A stretch of 64,000 bases of DNA from an uncultured Porphyromonadaceae bacterium (GTDB lineage Bacteria; Bacteroidota; Bacteroidia; Bacteroidales; Muribaculaceae), in contig CANOLV010000007.1 in the NCBI GenBank assembly GCA_947567425.1, forward strand, positions 51,936-115,935, read 5' to 3'. Numbering within the stretch: position 1 is the stretch's first letter; each line of letters opens with the position of its first letter. Below are positions 1 to 8,221 of the stretch, one piece after another. The position numbers and the translations under genes were made by a program. The notes beneath the pieces were generated by a model. That model was not told the origin of the DNA. It did no database searches and saw nothing but the letters and a program-made list of their open reading frames with translations.

Positions 1-10
1 ATTTATTTAT

Positions 11-18
11 TAATTTTG
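11..18 (+). promoter_or_regulatory. Possible -7 promoter element for manA
   Basis: The octamer TAATTTTG fits the Bacteroidetes -7 consensus TAnnTTTG and lies 38 nt before the ATG of the isomerase gene. The matching -33 element would fall outside the window, so only half of the promoter can be judged. Confidence 0.35.
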
Positions 19-56
19 AACTCAAAACTAAAATTTAAATAATCGTGAATAAAAAT

Positions 57-1016
57 ATGCATCCATATAAGTTCGTACCCCAGTTAAAGTCGGTGCTTTG
101 GGGCGGTGAAAAGATTATACCTCTAAAGGGGATTGTGTCTGATCAGAAGGCCGTGGGGGAAAGTTGGGAAATATCGGGAGTTCCCGGCCATGAATCTGTG
201 GTGGCCGAAGGTCCTGATGCCGGAAAGACTCTGCCTGAACTGATCCGAGAATATAAGGGAGCCTTGGTGGGCACTGACGTCTATGAAAAGTTCGGCGACA
301 TGTTTCCGCTGTTGATTAAGATCATAGATGCCGCCAAGGATCTGTCAGTTCAGGTTCATCCTGACGACGATCTTGCCAAGGTGCGTCACAATTCGCTTGG
401 AAAGACTGAGATGTGGTATATCATGGACACGGCTCCAGAGGCCAATATATATGCCGGATTGTCGAAGCAGATAACTCCTGACGATTATACCAAGCTGGTC
501 GAAGATAAGGAAATCATGGATGTGGTGGCCTGCCATGAATCGCATCCTGGCGATGTGTTCTTCCTGCCTGCCGGACGTATACACGCCATCGGAGCAGGGA
601 ATCTGCTCGCAGAGATCCAGGAGACGAGCGACATCACTTACAGAGTATATGACTTTGACCGCCGCGACGCGCAGGGCAATCTGCGTCAGCTCCATACTGA
701 AGAGGCCAAAGATGCGATAGACTATAGTGTATATCCTGAATACAAAACTGCCTACGACAAGGATGCAAAAGGCGATGTGGAACTGGTCAAGTGCGGACAT
801 TTCGATGTACACCGTGCGGCTGTCGACGGCTCTTTGTCAATACCGGTGACGAAAGATTCGTTTATGGTGGTCATGTGTCTGTCCGGTAAATGCGACATAG
901 TGACCGACGGCGACTGTGTGACCTCTTTGGATGGAGTGGAGACTGTACTTGTACCGGCATCCGTTAAGTCAATCGAGGCTCGCGGACATGCTACGTTGCT
1001 TACTGCCACGGTATAA
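57..1016 (+). CDS. manA: Mannose-6-phosphate isomerase, class I
   Basis: This cupin-fold, zinc-dependent cytosolic enzyme interconverts mannose 6-phosphate and fructose 6-phosphate. It links mannose use to glycolysis and also supplies GDP-mannose synthesis. The 319-residue length fits the short type found in Bacteroidetes and Firmicutes. Expected metal-site motifs are visible: QVHPDD near residue 98, KTEMWY near 116 and HAIGAG near 175, followed by the conserved ITYRVYDFDR stretch. An in-frame GTG lies at 45, but ATG at 57 is preferred because the family usually begins directly with a short M-x-P-x-K-F segment, here MHPYKF. It is a monocistronic gene by position. It could process mannose freed by the mannosidases at 16592-21894, but that link is an inference. 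Confidence 0.95.
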   Translation: MHPYKFVPQLKSVLWGGEKIIPLKGIVSDQKAVGESWEISGVPGHESVVAEGPDAGKTLPELIREYKGALVGTDVYEKFGDMFPLLIKIIDAAKDLSVQVHPDDDLAKVRHNSLGKTEMWYIMDTAPEANIYAGLSKQITPDDYTKLVEDKEIMDVVACHESHPGDVFFLPAGRIHAIGAGNLLAEIQETSDITYRVYDFDRRDAQGNLRQLHTEEAKDAIDYSVYPEYKTAYDKDAKGDVELVKCGHFDVHRAAVDGSLSIPVTKDSFMVVMCLSGKCDIVTDGDCVTSLDGVETVLVPASVKSIEARGHATLLTATV

Positions 1017-1063
1017 ACAGTTTTTTAATCTCAGGCTCAATTCTTTAGGCTGAATTCATATCG

Positions 1064-1088
1064 ATTCCCGTGAAATGGGCGCGGGAAT
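1064..1088 (+). terminator. Weak hairpin after manA
   Basis: ATTCCCG (1064-1070) and CGGGAAT (1082-1088) form a 7-bp stem with an 11-nt loop between manA and the next promoter. No T-run follows directly, so termination is uncertain. Confidence 0.3.
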
Positions 1089-1089
1089 A

Positions 1090-1121
1090 TTTGTGGATTC
1101 GGTAGAATCTGTCTATCTTTG
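1090..1121 (+). promoter_or_regulatory. Bacteroidetes-type promoter for the beta-helix gene
   Basis: TTTG (1090-1093) and TATCTTTG (1114-1121) are separated by 20 bp, an exact match to the Bacteroidetes -33/-7 layout. The ATG of the downstream gene lies 29 nt after the -7 box. Confidence 0.75.
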
Positions 1122-1150
1122 TCCTGATCACAAACTTAACAAAAGTGCTT

Positions 1151-2629
1151 ATGAATAAAAATTTACTTCTGATTTCTTTATTGGCGGGGTGTGCGGTAAA
1201 TGCCTACGCCGAGTATGCGACTCTTGGTGACGGAACTACCTACACTCTTAACAGTCTCTCGCAGATCGAGGGCGCAGGAGTGGCTAAGGACGGAATGGTG
1301 TACACATTGTCGGACGACATCACCATCAAGCCCGGCGACACATTTAAAATCGAGGGTGGTGCCACTGTTAAAATGGCTACCGGCATCACGCTACGCGTAG
1401 AGGGATTGGCCGACTTTGTGGCCCCGGAAGATGGTCGTGTACTGATCACACGCGCCGACGAAGAGGCAGAACCTAAGGGGGTGAATGTGTCATGCGATAT
1501 ACCGGGTTCTGCATTCAAGAATATTGATTTTGAATATGCAAGTCTGCGAAGCTTCGGCGATTACGGTTTTGATGTAGACAATTGTACTTTCAGGTATTCC
1601 AATGGAAAGATGTCCAGTTCGGGTGCTTTGACTTTGGGTTCTTCCGGCGCGTGCTTTAAGGTGGTTAATTCTACGTTTGAATATAATACGGTTCCGGGCA
1701 TTGCTGGAGGAGCGAATCTTGCGTGCGGTCTGATATTGGACAATTGTGTTTTTGTAGACAATACTACCTCAAACGCCAATAAGCCGCAGATTAATGTCAC
1801 GGTGGGCGGAAATAATGACGTTAAAATAACCAATTGTACTGTCACGGGTGCGAAGCGTAATAAAGTCGGCGGCATAGCAGTCGGCAACATGTTGAGCATG
1901 GGCGGTACGAATAATGTCCTGATTGAGAACTGTCAAGTGACTGACAGCCGTTTCGGAATCACCGGAATAGGTCCGATGGCTTTAACTGTCAAGGATAATA
2001 ATCTTGTAGACAACCGCTATGATCCGAATCCGAAGGCCGGTGGCAGTGGCATCAGCTTGTCTCAAACCACGACCAACATAATCTCCGGAAATTATATCGA
2101 AGGACATCTTTGGGGTATCACACTTATAAATGTGGCATCTGCCAATGCCGGAGAGATCGGCAATGAAGCCAGCCCGGGCAACAATGTGTTTAAGAACAAC
2201 GGTAATGATGACAAGAACTATGATGTATCGACTCCTTATGATCTTTACAATAACTCAACCGCTACGGTTTATGCCCAAAACAATATCTGGAGTGTGCCGC
2301 AGCAGACTGCCGAGGAGATAGAAAAGGTGATTTCCCACAAAAACGACGACCCCGCTCTTGGTGAGGTTATCTATATGCCTGCCGGCGATCCGGCTTCTGT
2401 CGATAATGTGGCCGACGATTCGTCTAAGCCATACGTGGTAAATGGCACGCTTATGGTGCCCGGTGCCGAAAACGGCCATGTGGAGGTGTACACGCTTGAC
2501 GGAAAGATGGTCGATAAGCTTCCGGTGGTTGATTTTTCTGCGGATCTGCTTGATCTGGCTCCGGCTTCTGTCTACGTGCTGCGCGTGGTGGCTCCGTCAT
2601 ATAGCGCAGTGCTTAAGTACTGCAATTGA
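1151..2629 (+). CDS. Secreted right-handed beta-helix protein with a type IX-like tail
   Basis: The function is unknown. The 492-residue product starts with an export signal (hydrophobic LLLISLLAGCAVNAYA). It then has a long Asn/Gly-rich region, about residues 95-400, with repeating turns such as NCTF, NSTF, NCVF, NCTV and NCQV. These resemble pectate-lyase-like parallel beta-helix (PbH1) coils. The last 65 residues carry VEVYTLDGKMV and VYVLRVV, the pattern of a type IX secretion C-terminal sorting domain. LAGC could be a lipobox (Cys14), or AYA/E could be a signal peptidase I site; the sorting tail favours the second. ATG 1151 is chosen over an in-frame GTG at 1145. The gene stands alone behind its own promoter. 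No catalytic residues of polysaccharide lyases were recognised, so an adhesin or glycan-binding role is as likely as an enzyme. Confidence 0.75.
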   Translation: MNKNLLLISLLAGCAVNAYAEYATLGDGTTYTLNSLSQIEGAGVAKDGMVYTLSDDITIKPGDTFKIEGGATVKMATGITLRVEGLADFVAPEDGRVLITRADEEAEPKGVNVSCDIPGSAFKNIDFEYASLRSFGDYGFDVDNCTFRYSNGKMSSSGALTLGSSGACFKVVNSTFEYNTVPGIAGGANLACGLILDNCVFVDNTTSNANKPQINVTVGGNNDVKITNCTVTGAKRNKVGGIAVGNMLSMGGTNNVLIENCQVTDSRFGITGIGPMALTVKDNNLVDNRYDPNPKAGGSGISLSQTTTNIISGNYIEGHLWGITLINVASANAGEIGNEASPGNNVFKNNGNDDKNYDVSTPYDLYNNSTATVYAQNNIWSVPQQTAEEIEKVISHKNDDPALGEVIYMPAGDPASVDNVADDSSKPYVVNGTLMVPGAENGHVEVYTLDGKMVDKLPVVDFSADLLDLAPASVYVLRVVAPSYSAVLKYCN

Positions 2630-2656
2630 TGCTTTACGATTATACATTGAGTTAAA

Positions 2657-2697
2657 TAGAATAAGCAGGATTCCAAATTGGAGTCCTGCTTATTCTA
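2657..2697. terminator. Strong bidirectional terminator between convergent genes
   Basis: A 14-bp perfect stem, TAGAATAAGCAGGA (2657-2670) with TCCTGCTTATTCTA (2684-2697), encloses a second 5-bp stem TCCAA/TTGGA. It sits between the 3' ends of the beta-helix gene and ridA and can serve both. Confidence 0.8.
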
Positions 2698-2715
2698 TAA
2701 TGTCGGGACGGGTGT

Positions 2716-3087
2716 CTACCGCGATGCTACAACTTCGATTTCAACCAATGCCTGCTTGGGCAACTCCTTGACCGCTATGGCTGAGCGGGCAGGGAACGGG
2801 GCAGAAAAACATTCGGCATATACCTCATTCATGGCTCCGAAGTCGGCCATGTCTGACAAAAATACGGTGGTCTTCACCACGTTGTTCATGCCAAGTCCGG
2901 CCTCTGCGAGGATGGCCTTTACGTTGGCCAACGATTGCGCGGTCTGGGCCTTGATGCCTTCCGGCATTATTCCTGTGGCGGGATCGATTGGGAGCTGTCC
3001 GGAAGTGTAGACTAATGCACCTGTGTCGATGGCTTGGCTGTAGGGGCCGATAGCGGCCGGAGCCTCCTTTGTCGAGATTACTTTCAT
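2716..3087 (-). CDS. ridA: RidA family reactive intermediate deaminase (YjgF/YER057c/UK114)
   Basis: RidA hydrolyses enamine/imine intermediates such as 2-aminoacrylate released by PLP-dependent dehydratases, protecting branched-chain amino acid and other PLP enzymes. The 123-residue product has the full family core: GPYSQA near residue 15, YTSGQLP, the N-V-K-T-T-V-F-L strand, and the conserved Arg in FPARSA followed by VEIEVVA, whose Glu helps bind the substrate carboxylate. The start is ATG at 3087; the upstream TTG in frame is not needed. It lies 20 nt downstream of the YihY/BrkB gene and is probably cotranscribed with it. The trimeric cytosolic fold is family knowledge. Confidence 0.93.
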   Translation of the reverse strand: MKVISTKEAPAAIGPYSQAIDTGALVYTSGQLPIDPATGIMPEGIKAQTAQSLANVKAILAEAGLGMNNVVKTTVFLSDMADFGAMNEVYAECFSAPFPARSAIAVKELPKQALVEIEVVASR

Positions 3088-3107
3088 CAATGTATGGGTA
3101 TTTAAAG

Positions 3108-4505
3108 TTAATATAAAGTGGTTTTGCTGATTTGTCCGTCAATATCGATCGGTATATTCTTGATGAGAACTTCATTGCCGGCTTCTACTGCTTTTTTGAT
3201 GATGTTGTCGTAGACGGGAATGAGTTCTTTGAAATCGGTGTCAAATCCCGGAATGAATCCATGTGAGCCGAAAGAGTTGAGCTTGTCGAGCACATATCCC
3301 AGCGTTATCTGGTTGATGTCCATGGCGGGCTGATAGGAATGCTCTTCCGTGTCGTTGCCGGTTATGACGGTTGACAGAAGTCCGGCTTCCGTCATCTCGT
3401 GGATCAATGACGATACGAGTCTTGAAGGCATGTGGTATCTGGCGGCGAAGTCGGTGGCCGTAAGCGGGGTCATGCGAGCTTCAAACCTGTGTACTATGAC
3501 AGTGATTATGGCTACTGCCACTTTGCGGCGGTAGTTCAGCGACATTGAGCTGATGTCGTTGGTGAAACTGAACTGGAATATATTCTGCGAGGAGTAGCAT
3601 AGTACGGCTCCGGCCAGGGTGATGGTCCATGTCAATTGCAGCCATACGAGCAGCAAAGGCAGGAAAGCGAAGCTTCCGTAGATGGCGTTGTACTTCGACA
3701 CATACAGCTGTCCGCTGACGAACAGGTATTGCAGGATCTGGAATGCCGTTCCGGCAAATATGCCGGAAATGACGGCGTTTTTAATCTTGACTTTGGTGTT
3801 CGGGAATAGCAGATACATCCCGATGAATGCCAGCCATACCAATATGAACGGGGCCAGATCGAGCATCCATTTAATGGCCGGAGTGAAGAATTTGATGTGT
3901 ATCTGCTCGATCAGAGTGGTCGACATAAATACGGAAAGACCGCTTGAGCAGATCATCAATATCGGCAACAGGAACATTATCGCGGTGTAGTCGATGATTT
4001 TTCGTCCGAATGTACGGTTGCGGGTCACACCCCATATCAGATTCAACGAATCTTCTATGTTGCTCATAAGCGAAATAAGGGTCCATAGAAGTACCACCAG
4101 GCCCACCCCTACGAAAAGTCCCTGCGAAGCTTCCGAGAGATAGCCGTCGACAAATGTCAAAGCAGTCTCAAGCGCATGTTTCTGCGACGGAAGCAGGTTG
4201 GTGAGCTGTGACTGCAGCAGATTCTGGAATCCGAAGCCTCGTCCGATCGCGAAAAGCATCGCAAGTGCAGGTACGATGGCCAACAGCGTATTATATGTGA
4301 GCGCCGAGGCTCTGTATTGCAGGTCGCTGTTGAGGAACGACCTTATTGACAGGTTGATAGTCTTTACCGCGTTTACTTTCCAAGTCTGCCGGGTGTCGTT
4401 CCAGACACCCTCCGAGGCATATTCCCAGAAGTCTAAACCCTTTCGGGTCCACTTCTGGACAAAGAGGTTTATTTTAGATTCTTTCTTGCTTTGATCAGCA
4501 CCCAT
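3108..4505 (-). CDS. YihY/BrkB family inner-membrane protein with a C-terminal winged-helix-like domain
   Basis: This is a polytopic membrane protein of the YihY/BrkB (UPF0761, formerly mislabelled RNase BN) family, whose transport or other activity is not established. Residues about 60-320 carry the six-helix core with the family sequence ASALTYNTLLAIVPALAMLFA near residue 66 and the VWLQLTWTITLAGA segment late in the core. The 465-residue length exceeds the roughly 290 of the basic family. The last ~140 residues are soluble and contain a helix-turn-helix-like stretch (TATDFAARYHMPSRLVSSLI, then EAGLLS), resembling Rrf2/MarR winged helices. The first ~40 residues are charged and cytosolic. 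It heads a two-gene unit with ridA and is divergent from the Fur-family gene. Confidence 0.85.
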   Translation of the reverse strand: MGADQSKKESKINLFVQKWTRKGLDFWEYASEGVWNDTRQTWKVNAVKTINLSIRSFLNSDLQYRASALTYNTLLAIVPALAMLFAIGRGFGFQNLLQSQLTNLLPSQKHALETALTFVDGYLSEASQGLFVGVGLVVLLWTLISLMSNIEDSLNLIWGVTRNRTFGRKIIDYTAIMFLLPILMICSSGLSVFMSTTLIEQIHIKFFTPAIKWMLDLAPFILVWLAFIGMYLLFPNTKVKIKNAVISGIFAGTAFQILQYLFVSGQLYVSKYNAIYGSFAFLPLLLVWLQLTWTITLAGAVLCYSSQNIFQFSFTNDISSMSLNYRRKVAVAIITVIVHRFEARMTPLTATDFAARYHMPSRLVSSLIHEMTEAGLLSTVITGNDTEEHSYQPAMDINQITLGYVLDKLNSFGSHGFIPGFDTDFKELIPVYDNIIKKAVEAGNEVLIKNIPIDIDGQISKTTLY

Positions 4506-4613
4506 AAACTACAAATATCAGAAACGTTTTGCAAGTATAACAAAAATTCTCCGTAAATAGGTCTGGATATGTCCTTAAAAATGTATTTATGGCCAAAAAG
4601 CAATGCTCTAAAA

Positions 4614-4645
4614 TTTGTTTAAGACAGCACTTTAAACTATCTTTG
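4614..4645 (+). promoter_or_regulatory. Promoter of the Fur-family gene with almost no leader
   Basis: TTTG (4614-4617), a 20-bp spacer and TATCTTTG (4638-4645) match the Bacteroidetes consensus. The ATG at 4653 begins only 7 nt after the -7 box, so the transcript should be leaderless or nearly so. Confidence 0.75.
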
Positions 4646-4652
4646 CAGAGCA

Positions 4653-5123
4653 ATGATTGAGGATAAGTCAAGGATTTCCGCGAGGGCTGAATTCACCGAA
4701 TATCTGAAGGTGAAGGGGCTTAGGAAGACGCCGGAACGCTATGCCATTCTTGATAAAGTGTTTGAAATGGCTACGCACTTCGACATTGATGCATTATATG
4801 CCGACATTGAAAAGGACGGCTATCACGTCAGTCGCGCCACAATATACAACACCATGGAATTGCTGACAGACTGCGGATTGGTGCGTCGCCATCAATTTGG
4901 CTCACAGCCGGCACAATATGAGCGGGTGACAGGCTTGTCGACACACCTGCATCTGATATGCCAGCAGTGCGGCAAGATAAAGGAGGCAAAGGATCCGGAG
5001 TTGATCGCGTTTATGAAAAACCGTAACTATTCGGCATTCCATGCCGCGTTCTTCAACATGTATGTCTATGGCTTGTGTTCGGCGTGCGCGAGACGCAACA
5101 AACGTAATGCCTCGAAACTCTAA
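4653..5123 (+). CDS. Fur family metal- or peroxide-responsive repressor
   Basis: This is a dimeric DNA-binding regulator of the ferric uptake regulator family. The N-terminal winged helix spans about residues 12-85, with recognition helix motif HVSRATIYNTMELL and GLVRR. The C-terminal part has HLHLICQQCGKI (His cluster plus the first CxxC) and YGLCSACARR (second CxxC), the usual structural zinc site. The sequence alone does not separate Fur, PerR and Zur types. At 156 residues it has normal length. No alternative Met occurs before the DNA-binding helices, so ATG 4653 stands despite the minimal leader. It lies 38 nt before purA with no visible promoter between them. It may therefore be the first gene of a long transcript reaching the Rnf genes. 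Confidence 0.9.
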   Translation: MIEDKSRISARAEFTEYLKVKGLRKTPERYAILDKVFEMATHFDIDALYADIEKDGYHVSRATIYNTMELLTDCGLVRRHQFGSQPAQYERVTGLSTHLHLICQQCGKIKEAKDPELIAFMKNRNYSAFHAAFFNMYVYGLCSACARRNKRNASKL

Positions 5124-5161
5124 ATAAGTAATTATCGAATATAATAACATATATCAATCAA

Positions 5162-6442
5162 ATGAAAGTAGATGTTTTGCTTGGGCTCCAGTGGGGCGAT
5201 GAAGGGAAAGGAAAAGTGGTAGATGTGCTGACTCCTCGTTACGACGTGGTGGCGCGTTTTCAAGGCGGTCCAAACGCCGGCCACACCCTTGAATTTGAAG
5301 GTAAGAAATATGTGCTTCGTTCAATCCCGTCAGGAATATTCCAGCATGGACAAATAAATATAATAGGCAACGGCGTGGTGCTTGATCCGGTTTTGTTCCG
5401 TGAAGAGGCGGAAGCACTCGAAAAGTCCGGCATCGACTTGAAGAAGATACTTAAGATATCCAAAAAGGTGCACCTGATCATGCCTACCCACCGGCTTCTT
5501 GATGCCGCCAACGAGCGTGCAAAGGGTGGTTCGAAAATCGGTACGACGGGTAAAGGCATCGGACCTACTTATACCGACAAAGTCAGCCGTAACGGTCTGC
5601 GTCTGGGCGACCTGTTCCACAATTTCGAAGCCAAATATGAAGCCGCGAAGTCTCGCCATATAAGCATGCTTGAGTCAATGGGCGAGAATCCCCAGCTCGG
5701 CGACCTTGAGCAGAAATGGCTGGATGCCATGGATTATATCAAGGGCTATGACATCGTGGACAGCGAACATCTGGTCAACCGCATGCTCGCCGAAGGTAAG
5801 TCGGTGCTTTGCGAGGGCGCTCAGGGAACTCTTCTCGACGTGGACTTCGGAAGCTATCCTTTCGTGACTTCAAGCAACACGATTTGTGCAGGTGCCTGCT
5901 CCGGACTCGGTGTGGCTCCTAATAAGATCGGCGAAGTGTACGGAATATTCAAGGCTTATTGCACCAGGGTTGGTGCCGGACCGTTCCCGACGGAGCTGTT
6001 TGATGAGACCGGACGCACCATCCGTGATCTCGGACATGAATACGGCGCTGTGACCGGACGTGAACGCCGGTGTGGCTGGATAGACCTTGTGGCTCTGAAA
6101 TATTCGATAATGATCAACGGTGTCACCCAGCTCATTATGATGAAAAGCGATGTGCTCGACGGATTTGATGAGATAAAGGCTTGTGTGGCATACGACATCG
6201 AAGGGGAGCGTGTGACGGAATTCCCGTTCTCGATCGAAGAGGATAAGATAGTTCCGGAATATGTGACCCTGCCGGGATGGAAGACCGACATGACCGGTAT
6301 GAAGTCGGAAGATGAATTCCCAGAAGCGTTCAAGAATTACATATCCTTCCTTGAGAAGGAGCTTGCCACTCCGATCACCATCGTGTCGATAGGTCCGGAC
6401 CGTGAGCAGACTATCGTAAGAGACAGTAAGTTAACCAAATAA
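5162..6442 (+). CDS. purA: Adenylosuccinate synthase
   Basis: This cytosolic enzyme joins IMP and aspartate using GTP to make adenylosuccinate, the first committed step from IMP to AMP. The 426-residue protein carries every family landmark: GLQWGDEGKGKVVD at residues 7-20, with the catalytic Asp and the P-loop-like glycines; FQGGPNAGHTLEF with the catalytic His; RVGAGPFPTELFDETG near residue 270; and GRERRCGWIDLVALKYS near residue 300. It follows the Fur-family gene on the same strand, and DUF1015 starts 16 nt later. Confidence 0.97.
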   Translation: MKVDVLLGLQWGDEGKGKVVDVLTPRYDVVARFQGGPNAGHTLEFEGKKYVLRSIPSGIFQHGQINIIGNGVVLDPVLFREEAEALEKSGIDLKKILKISKKVHLIMPTHRLLDAANERAKGGSKIGTTGKGIGPTYTDKVSRNGLRLGDLFHNFEAKYEAAKSRHISMLESMGENPQLGDLEQKWLDAMDYIKGYDIVDSEHLVNRMLAEGKSVLCEGAQGTLLDVDFGSYPFVTSSNTICAGACSGLGVAPNKIGEVYGIFKAYCTRVGAGPFPTELFDETGRTIRDLGHEYGAVTGRERRCGWIDLVALKYSIMINGVTQLIMMKSDVLDGFDEIKACVAYDIEGERVTEFPFSIEEDKIVPEYVTLPGWKTDMTGMKSEDEFPEAFKNYISFLEKELATPITIVSIGPDREQTIVRDSKLTK

Positions 6443-6458
6443 TCAAATACTTATAACC

Positions 6459-7706
6459 ATGGCAAAGATTAAACCGTTCAAAGGTCTGCGTCCACCTCGC
6501 GAACTTGTCACGGAAGTGGCATCGCGTCCGTACGATGTGCTCAATTCAGAAGAAGCGCGTATGGAGGCGCAGGGAAATGAAAAGTCCCTCTATCATATCA
6601 TAAAACCGGAGATTGACTTCGCTCCAGGTACCGATGAGCATGATTCCGCGGTTTATGACAAAGCTGTAGCCAACTTTCATGCTTTTCAGAAAAATGGCTG
6701 GCTCGTTCAGGACGATAAGGAGCATTACTACATTTATGCCCAGACGATGAACGGCCGTACGCAGTATGGATTTGTCGTGGCCGCCAATGTGGCCGACTAT
6801 ATGGAAGGCCGCATAAAGAAGCATGAGTTGACGCGCCGCGACAAGGAAGAGGACCGCATGAAGCATGTGAGAATCAACAATGCGAATGTCGAGCCTGTGT
6901 TTTTTGCCTTCCCTGACAATTCCGAACTTGAAGCCATAATAAAGTCGGTCACTTCCGGAACTCCGGAGTATGACTTCGTGGCTCCTGACGGATTCGGACA
7001 CCATTTCTGGGTTATCGACGATGAGGCTACAATTAAGCGCGTCACTGAGCTGTTTGAAGCCATTCCGTCGTTGTACATCGCTGACGGACACCACCGTACA
7101 GCCGCCGCCGCGCTTGTCGGAAACGAGAAGGCCCAGCAAAATCCTGCGCACTCCGGTGACGAGGAATACAATTATTTCCTCGCAGTGGCTTTCCCGGCTT
7201 CGCATCTTAACATCATCGACTATAACCGTGTGGTGCGCGACTTGAACGGCTTGTCAAAAGAGGAATTCCTGAAGGCTTTGGAAAAGGATTTCGTGGTAGA
7301 GTGCAAGGGTGCTGATGAATACCGCCCTGAAAAGCTCCATAATTTCTCTATGTATCTTGACGGTGAATGGTACAGTCTTGACCCTAAAGAGGGACGTTAT
7401 GACGACGGAGATCCTATCGGTCAGCTTGATGTCACGATATCGAGCGATCTGATCCTGCGCGATATTCTCGGCATACATGATTTGAGAAGCGATAAGCGCA
7501 TCGACTTTGTAGGCGGAATCCGCGGACTCGGCGAATTGAAACGCCGCGTCGACTCGGGCGAGATGAAGGTGGCTTTGGCGTTGTATCCGGTATCGATGGA
7601 GCAGTTGATGCGTATTGCCGACACCGGCAACATAATGCCTCCGAAGACCACATGGTTCGAGCCTAAACTGCGCTCCGGTCTCGTGATTCATAAACTCGAT
7701 GATTAA
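6459..7706 (+). CDS. DUF1015 family protein
   Basis: This 415-residue cytosolic protein belongs to the DUF1015 family (COG4198). Recognisable signatures are the N-terminal KIKPFKGLRPP...ASRPYDVLN segment, LTRRDKEEDRMKHV near residue 125, and YIADGHHRTAAAAL near residue 205. The family is related to ParB-like kinase folds. Some relatives such as archaeal SerK phosphorylate free serine, and in Bacteroidetes the gene often sits near serine biosynthesis genes; that is family knowledge. No ser genes are present here. It lies between purA (16 nt gap) and the RseC-like gene (39 nt gap), so cotranscription is likely. A kinase role is only a suggestion. Confidence 0.85.
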   Translation: MAKIKPFKGLRPPRELVTEVASRPYDVLNSEEARMEAQGNEKSLYHIIKPEIDFAPGTDEHDSAVYDKAVANFHAFQKNGWLVQDDKEHYYIYAQTMNGRTQYGFVVAANVADYMEGRIKKHELTRRDKEEDRMKHVRINNANVEPVFFAFPDNSELEAIIKSVTSGTPEYDFVAPDGFGHHFWVIDDEATIKRVTELFEAIPSLYIADGHHRTAAAALVGNEKAQQNPAHSGDEEYNYFLAVAFPASHLNIIDYNRVVRDLNGLSKEEFLKALEKDFVVECKGADEYRPEKLHNFSMYLDGEWYSLDPKEGRYDDGDPIGQLDVTISSDLILRDILGIHDLRSDKRIDFVGGIRGLGELKRRVDSGEMKVALALYPVSMEQLMRIADTGNIMPPKTTWFEPKLRSGLVIHKLDD

Positions 7707-7745
7707 AGGCGGGCATTAGGCTTTCTTTAGTCTGATTTGTGAAAT

Positions 7746-8195
7746 ATGGAAAGCAGATACTCAGTCGTCCACAACGGCACAGTCGTTTCTGTGGCGGATG
7801 GCGGTGTGTCGGTCAATATTGATCCGGGAAAGGATTGTGCGGGATGTGCCGCACAGTCCTTTTGCGGTGACGGTGCCGGAACGCGCCGTAAGGAGAAGGT
7901 AGTTTTTGTCGATTTGGACAAGTCCGGACCGTTGTTGCGGAAAGGGGACAAGGTAGAAATCGGCCTGACTGTAGGATTGCATAACATTGCTGTCATCCTG
8001 ATGTTTGTCGTCCCGACGTTGATTCTCGTCGTTGTAGCGTTGATGTCGGCGATGGTATGGGGTCTTGACGAGGCTATGGGGGTATGTGCGGCCCTGGGTT
8101 CTGTAATTGCCTATGATTTAATAATATTTCTTTTCTTCAGGGAAAAGATCAGGAAAAAGTACAAATGGTCGGTCATACGGCGTTATGACTACTGA
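7746..8195 (+). CDS. RseC/SoxR-reducing-system family protein heading the Rnf cluster
   Basis: This 149-residue membrane protein has the RseC layout. An N-terminal soluble domain carries the cysteine cluster DCAGCAAQSFCG near residues 32-43. Two transmembrane helices (about 80-103 and 110-128) follow, then a basic tail with KKYKWSVIRRYDY. In Enterobacteria RseC acts with Rnf-like proteins to keep SoxR reduced. In Bacteroidetes it is a regular neighbour of rnf genes and may bind or shuttle a redox cofactor for the complex. It begins 26 nt before rnfB. The cysteine spacing is consistent with a metal or Fe-S site but does not prove one. Confidence 0.88.
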   Translation: MESRYSVVHNGTVVSVADGGVSVNIDPGKDCAGCAAQSFCGDGAGTRRKEKVVFVDLDKSGPLLRKGDKVEIGLTVGLHNIAVILMFVVPTLILVVVALMSAMVWGLDEAMGVCAALGSVIAYDLIIFLFFREKIRKKYKWSVIRRYDY

Positions 8196-8221
8196 TAAGG
8201 TTTATTGCTAAATTAGTGTCT

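Noticed and set aside
2678-3010. 110-codon open frame on the plus strand
   Set aside because: It is antisense to ridA, starts within the terminator hairpin, and has no family features.
6546-7205. 219-codon open frame on the minus strand
   Set aside because: It is antisense to the DUF1015 gene, has no recognisable domain, and the sense frame has clear family motifs.
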